DNA of 20,387 bases, from positions 1 to 20,387 of the forward strand of contig JAFGJP010000197.1 in assembly GCA_016929035.1 (NCBI GenBank), written 5' to 3'. The notes beneath the pieces are model-generated. The model was not told the origin of the DNA. It ran no database searches and was given only the letters and a program-made list of their open reading frames with translations. Position numbers and translations under genes: made by a program. How positions within the stretch are numbered: position 1 is the stretch's first letter; each line of letters opens with the position of its first letter. Positions 1-7,029 of the stretch are shown one piece after another. This stretch comes from Candidatus Auribacterota bacterium (GTDB lineage Bacteria > Auribacterota > JAFGBW01 > JAFGJP01).

Positions 1-231
1 CGCCGGAAGGATATAATCGCGGGCAAACTCTTTTTCAACATCTTCTTCATACGCCTTGACGGCTCCTGATGACAGGGCTTTCTTCTTCAGATTTTTATTT
101 TCCACTTCGCCCAGACGAGCTGAATAGGCGATGACATCAAGGTCCTTTTCTTCCTGAAGCCACTTAAGAATAACGCTGGTATCCAACCCGCCTGAATAGG
201 CCAATACGACTTTTCCTCTCTTTTTCGCCAT
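1..231 (-). CDS. argG: Argininosuccinate synthase, N-terminal 77 residues (cut by window edge)
   Basis: ATP-dependent ligation of citrulline and aspartate to argininosuccinate, the penultimate step of arginine synthesis, in the cytosol. The 77 visible codons read in frame to the window edge. After a short basic start (MAKKRGK) comes the N-type ATP pyrophosphatase P-loop, LAYSGGLDTSVILKWL at about residues 10-25, which is diagnostic for ArgG. The ATG at 231-229 has a clear AGGAG ribosome site at 238-242, 6 nt upstream. It lies 148 nt downstream of argF in the same direction, so it may be the last visible gene of the arg operon or have its own promoter in the repeat-containing spacer. The C-terminal two thirds are outside the window. 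Confidence 0.95.
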   Translation of the reverse strand, partial: MAKKRGKVVLAYSGGLDTSVILKWLQEEKDLDVIAYSARLGEVENKNLKKKALSSGAVKAYEEDVEKEFARDYILPA

Positions 232-379
232 AAAACGCTCCTGAAAACTTTCTCTATCCTATTAATTTTTATCTTTAGAAATCTTTATTCCCGTATTGAT
301 CCGCTTTCATTTTATCCGCGTGAATCTGCTTTTGATCTGCAAAAATCTGCGTTCTCCCTCTCAGCGTGAATCTGCGTTT
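232..379. repeat. argF-argG spacer with ATCTGCG-type short-period repeats
   Basis: No gene seen. About 296-378 holds five or six copies of an ATCTGC(G) core on the plus strand, spaced about 10 to 20 nt with variable linkers (for example near 324, 336, 346 and 369). The last copies abut the argF stop codon: on the transcribed strand the TGA is followed at once by AAACGCAGATTCACGC. The same family recurs upstream of argC (5590-5691) in the same orientation. No rho-independent terminator is evident. Confidence 0.6.
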
Positions 380-1315
380 TCACCCCATCAAGAGATACAT
401 AATCGCTTTTTGAACATGCAGGCGGTTCTCCGCCTCATCCAGAACAACCGACTGCTTTCCATCCAGGACATCATCCGTCACTTCCTCGTTCCTGTGGGCC
501 GGAAGACAGTGCATAAAGATCGCATCACTTTTTGCTTTGGACATCAGCTCGCTATTGACCTGATATTTCTGAAAAATCTTCTTTCTTTCTTCCTGTTCCT
601 GTTCCTGGCCCATGCTCGTCCAGACATCCGTATAAATAACATCAGCCATGGCAACGGCGCGCGCAGCATTCTGATCGATCTCTATCGAACCTGCTCCCTG
701 CTTCTCAACTATGGCTTTAGCTTGAGACATGAGCTTTTTATCCGGCCAGTAAGGAGACGGAGATGAAATGACAAGGTTCATCCCTGTCCGGGCGGCACCA
801 AAAAGCCAGGAATGGGATAGGTTGTTCCCTCCGTCGCCGAGAAAAACAACTTTCAGTCCGCCGAGTTTTCCCTTTTTCTCCAGTATGGTATAAAGGTCAG
901 AAAGCACCTGGCAGGGGTGAAGAAGATCAGTAAGCCCATTGATGACAGGAACCGTGGCCGCGCTTGCAAGACGCACAACCTCTTTGTGTTCATATGTCCG
1001 AAGAACAATACCATCAACATAGCGCGACAGAACCCTTGCTGTATCTTCAACTGTCTCTCCTCTTTTCAGCTGGATTTCTTTTGAGCTCAAGAAAATCGCG
1101 TTCCCGCCCAGCTGGGAGATCCCCGCTTCAAATGAGACCCTTGTTCGGGTAGAGAGCTTTTGAAATATCATGGCCAGTATTTTGCCAGGCAAAAGCTTCT
1201 GATTTTTGTCTTTTTTCAGATCTTTTGTGACCGTGAAAATAAGGTCGATCTCCTCTTTCTCAAGGTCAGCAATTGACAGCAAGTCCTTGTTTTTCAGTTT
1301 GTTATCCGATTTCAT
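380..1315 (-). CDS. argF: Ornithine carbamoyltransferase
   Basis: Transfers carbamoyl from carbamoyl phosphate to ornithine, giving citrulline. The 311 aa is normal length. Visible motifs: the carbamoyl-phosphate site STRTR (residues 55-59), HPCQ (133-136), the ornithine-binding loop DVWTSMG (230-236), and the catalytic HCLPAHR (269-275). The intact ornithine loop and HCLP favour true ornithine carbamoyltransferase over aspartate or N-acetylornithine carbamoyltransferase. The ATG overlaps the 3' end of argD by 14 nt (ATG lies inside the last codons of argD), and a GGAAGAGA-like ribosome site sits just upstream, so translation is probably coupled. The stop TGA is flush with the downstream CGCAGAT repeats. 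Confidence 0.96.
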   Translation of the reverse strand: MKSDNKLKNKDLLSIADLEKEEIDLIFTVTKDLKKDKNQKLLPGKILAMIFQKLSTRTRVSFEAGISQLGGNAIFLSSKEIQLKRGETVEDTARVLSRYVDGIVLRTYEHKEVVRLASAATVPVINGLTDLLHPCQVLSDLYTILEKKGKLGGLKVVFLGDGGNNLSHSWLFGAARTGMNLVISSPSPYWPDKKLMSQAKAIVEKQGAGSIEIDQNAARAVAMADVIYTDVWTSMGQEQEQEERKKIFQKYQVNSELMSKAKSDAIFMHCLPAHRNEEVTDDVLDGKQSVVLDEAENRLHVQKAIMYLLMG

Positions 1316-2489
1316 AAAAAATCTCTTCCATAATATCGAGTCCAGCCTTTAAGTCTTTTCTGCTGATATTGAGCGCCGGCAAAATACGCAAGACACATCC
1401 GGCCGTACAATTAACGATCAAGTGCTTATCAATCGCCTTTTTAAAAAATCGCAGTGCTTTATCCCCTTCCAGTTCTATACCCGCCATAAGGCCCATTCCG
1501 CGGACTTCTTTGATAAAAGGAAACTTCTTCTTGAACTGCTTTAGCCGCTTGAAAAGAAACCGGCTCTTTACCGGCATTTTTTCAAGAATTTTTTTTATCT
1601 CGATGACTTCCAGAACAGCCAGCGCTGCACGGCAGGCAAGGCTGTTTCCTCCAAATGTCGACGCATGCATTCCGGGCTTCAGGATATCTGCAAATTTTTC
1701 TCCAACTATGGTCGCACCGATAGGCACTCCGCCCCCAAGGGCTTTGGCCATCGTCACGATATCAGGCACTATGCCGTAATTTTCATAGGCAAAGAACGTT
1801 CCCGTCCGCCCTACCCCTGTCTGGACTTCATCAATAATCAGAAGGGCTTCCTTTTCCTGCGTCTTCTGCCGGATGTGCCGGATGAATTCCTGTGTTCCGA
1901 CCTGAACGCCTCCCTCACCCTGGATGACCTCGATCATGACGGCACAGATAGAGTCATGAAAAACTTCATCAAAACTGCTGATGCTGTTGAAGTCAAAGTA
2001 TTCGACGTTTGCGAGCAGAGGCCCAAATCCCTTTTGATATTTTTCCTGGCCTGTCAGCGTGATCGTGGCCATCGTGCGGCCGTGAAACGACTTGCGTGCC
2101 GTCACCACGCCCGGCTTTCCTTTCAAATTACCGTATGCCCGGGCGACTTTCAAAGCGCATTCATTGGCTTCAGCGCCGGAGTTGGAAAAAAACACCCTGC
2201 CGGGAAAGGCGCGTTCAACAATCTTCCCGGCAAGTTTCCCTTGATGCGAAGAATAAAAATTATTCGGCATATGAAGGATTTGGCCAGCCTGATCACACAC
2301 GGCTTTTTTTACGCTCGGATGCACGTGCCCGATGTTCCCTATGCCCCACCCCGGGAAGAAATCAAGATATTTTTCTCCCTTGTCGCTCCAGAGATAGCTT
2401 CCCTTTGCCCGGACGAATGCAACATCTTCACGGCTATACGTTCCGAGCACATATTTGTCTGTCAGTTCTTTTTCGCTCATCTGATTCAC
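1302..2489 (-). CDS. argD: Acetylornithine aminotransferase (class III, PLP)
   Basis: PLP-dependent transamination of N-acetylglutamate semialdehyde to N-acetylornithine with glutamate. 395 aa, full length for class III aminotransferases. Visible: SGAEANE (104-110), FHGRT (135-139), the cofactor aspartate in IIDEVQTG (218-225, D220), and the Schiff-base lysine in MAKALGGGVPIGA (K249). The chosen start is a GTG whose last two bases belong to the argB stop (GTGA overlap). An in-frame ATG three codons later (2480) is an equally possible start, since neither has a strong ribosome site. Position between argB and argF fixes the pathway; a secondary role as succinyldiaminopimelate aminotransferase is possible, as in other bacteria. 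Confidence 0.95.
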   Translation of the reverse strand: MNQMSEKELTDKYVLGTYSREDVAFVRAKGSYLWSDKGEKYLDFFPGWGIGNIGHVHPSVKKAVCDQAGQILHMPNNFYSSHQGKLAGKIVERAFPGRVFFSNSGAEANECALKVARAYGNLKGKPGVVTARKSFHGRTMATITLTGQEKYQKGFGPLLANVEYFDFNSISSFDEVFHDSICAVMIEVIQGEGGVQVGTQEFIRHIRQKTQEKEALLIIDEVQTGVGRTGTFFAYENYGIVPDIVTMAKALGGGVPIGATIVGEKFADILKPGMHASTFGGNSLACRAALAVLEVIEIKKILEKMPVKSRFLFKRLKQFKKKFPFIKEVRGMGLMAGIELEGDKALRFFKKAIDKHLIVNCTAGCVLRILPALNISRKDLKAGLDIMEEIFYEIG

Positions 2490-3358
2490 TTTATGATTTC
2501 TGTTCCTATTCCCTTATCTGTAAAAATCTCAAGAAGCAGCGAATGAGAAATCCTGCCGTCGACAATATGAGCCTTTGTAGCTCCATTTTCAAGCGCTTTA
2601 ATGCAGGAGTGCACCTTGGGAATCATTCCGTCTTTAATGATTCCCTTTTCGATGAATTTTTCAATATCGCTCTCTTTTAAAGTGGAAAAAAGTGATGCCT
2701 CCTCAGAAAGATCTCTCATGATTCCCAGCACATCTGAGAGAAGCACAAGCTTTTCCGCCCTCACGCTTGCGGCGACTTCGCCGGCCAGAATATCGGCGTT
2801 GATGTTGTACGGCTTGTCATCTTCTCCGTAACCGATCGGAGCGATAATCGGAATAATCCCTTCTGTGCATTTTTTAATAAGAATGTCGCTTCGGATATCT
2901 TCGACTTCACCGACATAGCCCAGATCGACTTCCTCTTCCATATAATGCGTCATTTTTTTTGCGCGGATAATTTTCTGCCGTGTCAGATGCTCAGCCTTTC
3001 CGCCAAAAGAACCAAGAATTTCGATGATTTTCTCCCCCACCGTCTCAACAAGAACCTCTTCGACAATGGCCATCGTCTTCTCATCCGTGATCCTCATGCC
3101 GTGATGAAACCTTGGCGTGATGCCATCTTTTTTCATCCGGTCACTGATCGACTTGCCTCCTCCGTGGATGAGAATCGGATGCATGCCGACTGTCCGCATG
3201 AACACAACGTCTTTGAGAACAGATTCGCAGTATTTCTCTTTGGCGATAACGCTTCCTCCATACTTGATGATTATCCGCTTTCCCTGAAAAGCCTGAATGT
3301 AAGGAAGTGCTTCAATAAGAACTGAAGCTTTGGTTATAATTTTGTCCATATTGACCAT
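2486..3358 (-). CDS. argB: N-acetylglutamate kinase
   Basis: Phosphorylates N-acetylglutamate at the gamma-carboxyl, the committed step. 290 aa from the chosen ATG. Amino acid kinase fold motifs: IKYGGS (about 31-36), the glycine loop IHGGGK (64-69), GMRITD (87-92), and the C-terminal substrate/ATP part with INADILAGEVA. The open frame extends upstream to an ATG at 3373, inside argJ, but a GAGGG ribosome site 8 nt before the ATG at 3358 favours the latter and leaves a 4-nt gap to argJ. The N-terminal helix (ASVLIEALPYIQAFQGK) resembles that of arginine-inhibited kinases such as the Thermotoga enzyme, so feedback inhibition by arginine is likely (inference). This would suit a cyclic pathway with ArgJ. 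Confidence 0.95.
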   Translation of the reverse strand: MVNMDKIITKASVLIEALPYIQAFQGKRIIIKYGGSVIAKEKYCESVLKDVVFMRTVGMHPILIHGGGKSISDRMKKDGITPRFHHGMRITDEKTMAIVEEVLVETVGEKIIEILGSFGGKAEHLTRQKIIRAKKMTHYMEEEVDLGYVGEVEDIRSDILIKKCTEGIIPIIAPIGYGEDDKPYNINADILAGEVAASVRAEKLVLLSDVLGIMRDLSEEASLFSTLKESDIEKFIEKGIIKDGMIPKVHSCIKALENGATKAHIVDGRISHSLLLEIFTDKGIGTEIIK

Positions 3359-3362
3359 ACGC

Positions 3363-4562
3363 TTATCCCTCATTTATACGGATATATTCCGGAGTCAGGT
3401 CAACTGTCGTTATCCGATAGCCGAACTTTCCCATTCCCAGGTCGACCTCGACAGGTATCCTTTTTTTCTTGAACTCTTTTTGAAGTGAGCGTTTGATGAA
3501 AACAGGCTCCCCTTTTTTCATAAAAGTAAGGCCGCACAGTTTAATCGACAAACGGCTTTCTGCGACTTTTATCTTCGAAGATCCCAGGGAAGCAAAAATT
3601 CTTCCCCAGTTGGGCGACCTGCCATAAACAGCCGTCTTAAAAAGATTCGAATTACCGACAGCCTCAGCGGCTTTCCTGGCGTCTGCGTGCGACTGAGCGC
3701 CTTTGACGCTTATCTCAATAACTTTTGTCATGCCCTCGCCATCCAGGATTATCATCTCCGCCAGCTCCCGGCATGCCTTTTTCAAGACATTCAGGAAAAC
3801 CGTATAATCTCTGCCCTTGTCTTTTACATAATGATGCTTTGCCCTGCCGCTGGAAAGAAGAAAAACCGTATCATTTGTGCTCATGCATCCGTCAATCGTT
3901 ATCCTGTTAAAAGAAGACTGAACAGCTTCTTTCAAAGCACTTTTCATCAGGGAGCGGGATATCGGCAGATCCGTTGTCACAAAAGCGAGCATTGTCGCCA
4001 TATCAGGGCGAATCATGCCTGCTCCCTTTGCCGTTCCGGCTAAAGCGTATCCCCTGTTTTTTGTCCCTACCAAGTAAGCTGTCATTTTCACAAAAGTGTC
4101 TGTCGTAAGAATCGCTTTGCTGAAATCTTCTCCGCCGTCAGAGCTAAGCTGTCTGACTGCCTCAGGAATGCCCTTCCGTATCTTCTCCATGGGAAGATAC
4201 TGTCCGATCCTGCCGGTGGAAAGGACTAAAACATCTTCTTTCCTGCAACCAAGAAGAGCTGAGACGCATTTTGTCTCTTCAATGCTGTCCTGAACGCCTC
4301 TTTTCCCTGTTGCGCAATTGGCATTTCCGGATGTCACAAGCACAGCCCGCTTCTTTATCGACTTCCCAAGATGCAGCTGGCTGACTTTCAGAGGAGCGGC
4401 CTTAAGGACGCTTGTCGTGAACATCCCGACAGCCTGGCATTCCTTTTCTGCAGCAAGAAGAGCCATATCTTTTTTTCCGCTCTTTTTTATACCGCAAGAG
4501 ATTCCCGAAGCCCAAAATCCTGAAGGAAAAGTAACTGTTTTTTTGACTTTCCTGATTTTCAC
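3363..4562 (-). CDS. argJ: Glutamate N-acetyltransferase / ornithine acetyltransferase (ArgJ)
   Basis: Moves the acetyl group from N-acetylornithine to glutamate, recycling acetyl. Some members can also use acetyl-CoA. 399 aa. Ntn-hydrolase-like ArgJ family: the self-cleavage site is visible in GAGMIRPDMATMLAF, giving Thr190 as N-terminal nucleophile of the beta chain. The oxyanion-hole segment is LSTGRIG (114-120), and NCATGKRG (82-89) is an N-terminal family signature. The start is GTG at 4562, overlapping the argC stop (GTGA), which implies coupling. No argA is visible. Whether the protein is bifunctional cannot be read from sequence, but with no separate synthase in the operon it may prime the cycle as well. 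Confidence 0.95.
   Translation of the reverse strand: MKIRKVKKTVTFPSGFWASGISCGIKKSGKKDMALLAAEKECQAVGMFTTSVLKAAPLKVSQLHLGKSIKKRAVLVTSGNANCATGKRGVQDSIEETKCVSALLGCRKEDVLVLSTGRIGQYLPMEKIRKGIPEAVRQLSSDGGEDFSKAILTTDTFVKMTAYLVGTKNRGYALAGTAKGAGMIRPDMATMLAFVTTDLPISRSLMKSALKEAVQSSFNRITIDGCMSTNDTVFLLSSGRAKHHYVKDKGRDYTVFLNVLKKACRELAEMIILDGEGMTKVIEISVKGAQSHADARKAAEAVGNSNLFKTAVYGRSPNWGRIFASLGSSKIKVAESRLSIKLCGLTFMKKGEPVFIKRSLQKEFKKKRIPVEVDLGMGKFGYRITTVDLTPEYIRINEG
3367..3371 (-). promoter_or_regulatory. Ribosome binding site deciding the argB start
   Basis: GAGGG on the minus strand, within the last codons of argJ, 8 nt ahead of the ATG at 3358. The alternative ATG at 3373 has no comparable site in front of it, so the shorter argB is preferred. 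Confidence 0.6.
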
Positions 4563-5572
4563 AACAGACCTGCCGTTTCTTCTATCCCCAACATGATGTT
4601 CATGTTCTGAACAGCCTGACCAGAGGCCCCCTTGACAAGATTATCGATCGCCGAAATAAGTATCACATATTCCTTTTCCTCATGGACAAAAACCCCGATA
4701 TCACAGAAATTGGTATTTTTTACCCAGGCCAGCGAGGGGGCCTGTCCCGGTGAAAAAACGCGGACGAACTTCTCGGAAGCAAAGCGCTCTTGAAAAAGAA
4801 GAATGAGCTCTTCCTGATTGATGTCTTTCTTTAATTTCACATAAAGAACGGTGAGAATACCTCTCTCAACAGGTATAATTTGCGGTGTAAAAATAAGGTC
4901 AAGGGACGGCTCATAGTGAGAAATGAACTGCATCATCTCCGGAGCGTGCTGGTGACTGAATATTTTATAGGGCACCAGGTTCTCATTGCATTCGACAAAG
5001 TGTAGCATCTGGCTGAGCCCTTTGCCTGCTCCGCTGGCTCCTGACTTCGAATCAGCGATTATCGTACCCTGAACCAGGCCTTTTTCAAGAAGAGGAATAA
5101 GAGGAATCAGGATGCCTGTCGGATAGCATCCCGGATTCGCCACATACCGGCTTTTTTTTATATCTTTTCGAAAGGCTTCGCAAAGCCCGTACGTATACTT
5201 TCCAAGATAGAGAGAATCCTTGTGCTGTGTCCCGTAGGCTTTCTGGTAAACGCCTGACCGGCTCAAACGATAATCAGCACTCAGGTCGATGATTTTCTTT
5301 TGGGGATCTGCGGCCCGGAGCCCTGGAGTGATCTCCATGCTCACTTTATGGGGAAGGGCAATAAAGATCATGTCGCTGTCATCATTGATTTTTTCTGGTT
5401 CGATGTCTTTGACTTCTTTCTCAAAAAAACCTGTAAATTCCGGAAACTCCTCATGAAACAAAACCCGCCGGCGTCCGAAGAGATTGATCTCATCGACGTT
5501 TGGATGCTTAAGGAGAATCTTCACGAGCTCCCGCCCCGTATAACCTGTTGGCCCGATAATAGAAACTTTCAT
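4559..5572 (-). CDS. argC: N-acetyl-gamma-glutamyl-phosphate reductase
   Basis: NADPH-dependent reduction of N-acetylglutamyl phosphate to the semialdehyde. 337 aa, typical. The N-terminal Rossmann fold opens with IIGPTGYTGRE (about 5-15). The catalytic cysteine is C149 in VANPGCYPTG. The proton-relay histidine lies in SHQHAPEM (206-213). The glycine-rich KSGASGAGKG (176-185) is a family signature. First gene of the argCJBDF run: the ATG at 5572 has an AAGGA ribosome site 7 nt upstream. The leader between the tRNA and this gene carries repeats and a long hairpin, so expression could start upstream of the tRNA or within that leader. Confidence 0.96.
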   Translation of the reverse strand: MKVSIIGPTGYTGRELVKILLKHPNVDEINLFGRRRVLFHEEFPEFTGFFEKEVKDIEPEKINDDSDMIFIALPHKVSMEITPGLRAADPQKKIIDLSADYRLSRSGVYQKAYGTQHKDSLYLGKYTYGLCEAFRKDIKKSRYVANPGCYPTGILIPLIPLLEKGLVQGTIIADSKSGASGAGKGLSQMLHFVECNENLVPYKIFSHQHAPEMMQFISHYEPSLDLIFTPQIIPVERGILTVLYVKLKKDINQEELILLFQERFASEKFVRVFSPGQAPSLAWVKNTNFCDIGVFVHEEKEYVILISAIDNLVKGASGQAVQNMNIMLGIEETAGLL

Positions 5573-5706
5573 ATTACTATCCTTAATTTGGGACGCTGAT
5601 TTTCGCTGATTAACAGGACATATATGTTTTCAGAACAGGAGTTCTGAGAACATATTATCTGCGACAATCTGCGTTTATCTGCGTCCTCTTCCCTTTCACG
5701 CTTATC
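5573..5706. repeat. argC leader: ATCTGCG/CGCTGAT short-period repeats around a hairpin
   Basis: On the plus strand 5655-5691 holds three near-perfect 10-nt steps of ATCTGCG (ATCTGCGACA, ATCTGCGTTT, ATCTGCGTCC). On the other side of a 15-bp hairpin, 5592-5611 holds two copies of a related CGCTGAT core. Same family and orientation as the argF-argG spacer. No coding sequence. No convincing -35/-10 pair was found, although GATAAT occurs on the minus strand near the hairpin. Confidence 0.6.
5622..5655. repeat. 15-bp inverted repeat with 4-nt loop in the argC leader
   Basis: Arms 5622-5636 and 5641-5655 are complementary at 14 of 15 positions, with loop AGGA. The odd pair (5629 with 5648) is G-U if transcribed on the plus strand and C-A if transcribed on the minus strand. 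There is no T-run after either arm, so it is not an ordinary intrinsic terminator. Candidate processing site, attenuator element or palindromic repeat. Confidence 0.65.
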
Positions 5707-5771
<65 letters not shown>

Positions 5772-5781
<10 letters not shown>

Positions 5782-6680
5782 TCTGGCGTAATCATGTCAC
5801 AATAGCGATTATAGCGTGCCATTATATCTTCTTTATCCAGCTTCGTCAATGCGTTCAGACTAAAATCTTCAATCGCAAAGGACGCCATGACCGTTCCAAA
5901 AAGAACAGCCTCTTTCATTGTTGTAAAGTCATAAGCTCCGCTCTTATCTATCCAGCCTATCATCCCTCCGGCAAAACTGTCTCCTGCTCCTGTGGGATCA
6001 ACAACAGTCTTCAGAGGATATGCCGGGTAAACGGCAAGTTCTGTCTGTGAAGCCAGAATAGTCCCGTGCTCTCCCTTTTTGACAACAAGGTATCTGGGCC
6101 CCATTTCCAGAAGCTTATGCATGGCCTCTATCGTTCCGTCACAAATCGTCAGCTGTTTGGCTTCCTGATCATTGACGATAAAAAGGTCAACCTTTTTTAA
6201 AAGCGATTTCAGCTCCTTGTTTTTTGTAGAAATCCACATGTTCATCGTATCACAGGCGACAAACTGGGGTTTTCCTATTTCATCGAGAACCATCATCTGA
6301 AGCTCCGGGTCTATATTCGCAAGAAAAAGCACAGAGCACTTCCTGTAAGAAACCGGAATGAACGGATCAAAATCCTCAAAAACGTTCAGGTGCGTTTCAT
6401 GGGTAAGAGCTGTGTTCATATCTCCTTCATAAGAGCCAACCCATCGAAAAGTCTTTCCTTTAAGAAGAGAGAGTCCCTCCAGATCGACTTTTTTTGATTT
6501 GAGAAGGTCGTAATACTCTTTGGGAAAATCCTGTCCGACAACAGCAACAAGTTTAACATCCGTAAAAAAGGAGGCGCTGTAAGAAAAGTATGAAGCCGAT
6601 CCTCCCAGAACGTTATCGACTGAGCGATCATGTGTCTTTATCGTATCCAGGGCTACACTTCCTACGACGACGGTTGACAT
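5772..6680 (-). CDS. PfkB-family (ribokinase-like) carbohydrate kinase
   Basis: Probable ATP-dependent kinase for a sugar or nucleoside; substrate not identifiable. 302 aa. N-terminal VVVGSVALDTI, the PfkB signature 1 region LGGSASYFSYSA (25-36), and signature 2 DPTGAGDSFAGG (228-239) with catalytic base D234. The start ATG at 6680 has an excellent AAAGGAG site 8 nt upstream. The last codons (CGG GTG TAA and the third base of the Glu codon) are the 5' end of the tRNA-Gly gene. It is transcribed alone or with the tRNA, and is separated from thiC by a repeat-filled spacer. HldA-type heptose kinase is conceivable because gmhA and rfaE2 are nearby, but it is in a different transcription unit and the sequence is not specific enough. 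Confidence 0.85.
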
Positions 6681-6903
6681 GACAAGACTCCTTTAAAAAA
6701 TAACAAATTTCAATAATCAAATCCCGGATCCATTGTCATTCCCGCCCCCGATCGGAGACGAGGATAAACTCCAGCGTGAATCCATGGAAACCAAAAATAT
6801 TTTACACAGGCCGATCGCAATCGGCCCCTACATGCGTTTTTCTCTGTGCTCTCTGTGTGCTCTGTGGTTATCTTATAATAATCTGTGCGGAGCACACCTT
6901 GTT
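6681..6903. repeat. Spacer with a mosaic of dispersed-type short repeats
   Basis: No gene. From left to right: a CATTCCCGC-type segment near 6735-6790 (on the minus strand ATGGATTCACGCTGGAG... GGGCGGGAATGACA, resembling dispersed repeats common in environmental genomes), a perfect 7-bp hairpin at 6809-6826, and a CTCTGTG array at 6841-6869. A 61-codon minus-strand frame across it translates this repetitive material and is not taken as a gene. Confidence 0.55.
6809..6826. repeat. Perfect 7-bp inverted repeat, 4-nt loop
   Basis: GGCCGAT, loop CGCA, ATCGGCC. On the minus strand it is preceded by TAGGG and followed by TGTG, with no T-run. It lies between thiC and the sugar kinase, so it could act as a weak transcript end for thiC, but it looks more like a dispersed palindromic repeat. 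Confidence 0.5.
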
Positions 6904-7029
6904 TTCAACTTTTAACTTTAAAGGACACCTCTAAACTTTAAACTTTCAACTTTCAACTTTTATTTTTTGACTTTTAACTTTTAACTTTTGACTTTCAACT
7001 TTTAATTTTTGACTTTTAACTTTTAACTT
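6904..7029. repeat. Heptad tandem array, unit AACTTTT
   Basis: Plus-strand units AACTTTT/GACTTTT/AACTTTC/AATTTTT follow one another with period 7, most regular at 6967-7029 (about nine consecutive units), more degenerate to the left. The thiC stop codon (7025-7023) is made from the first repeat unit. There are no unique spacers, so it is not a CRISPR. Confidence 0.8.

Noticed and set aside
296..766. 156-codon plus-strand frame over the argF 3' end
   Set aside because: Antisense to argF and starts within ATCTGCG repeats.
1665..2546. 293-codon plus-strand frame opposite argD and argB
   Set aside because: It lies antisense to two genes with intact catalytic motifs, and has no ribosome site or recognisable domain.
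5622..5655. Intrinsic terminator after the tRNA
   Set aside because: No T-run follows the stem on either strand.
6710..6895. 61-codon minus-strand frame in the thiC-kinase spacer
   Set aside because: It translates the CACAGAG and CATTCCCGC repeats and a hairpin (stretches like TEHTESTEK), with no ribosome site or protein-like composition.
6904..7029. CRISPR-like array
   Set aside because: Units are 7 nt with no unique spacers, no leader and no cas genes.
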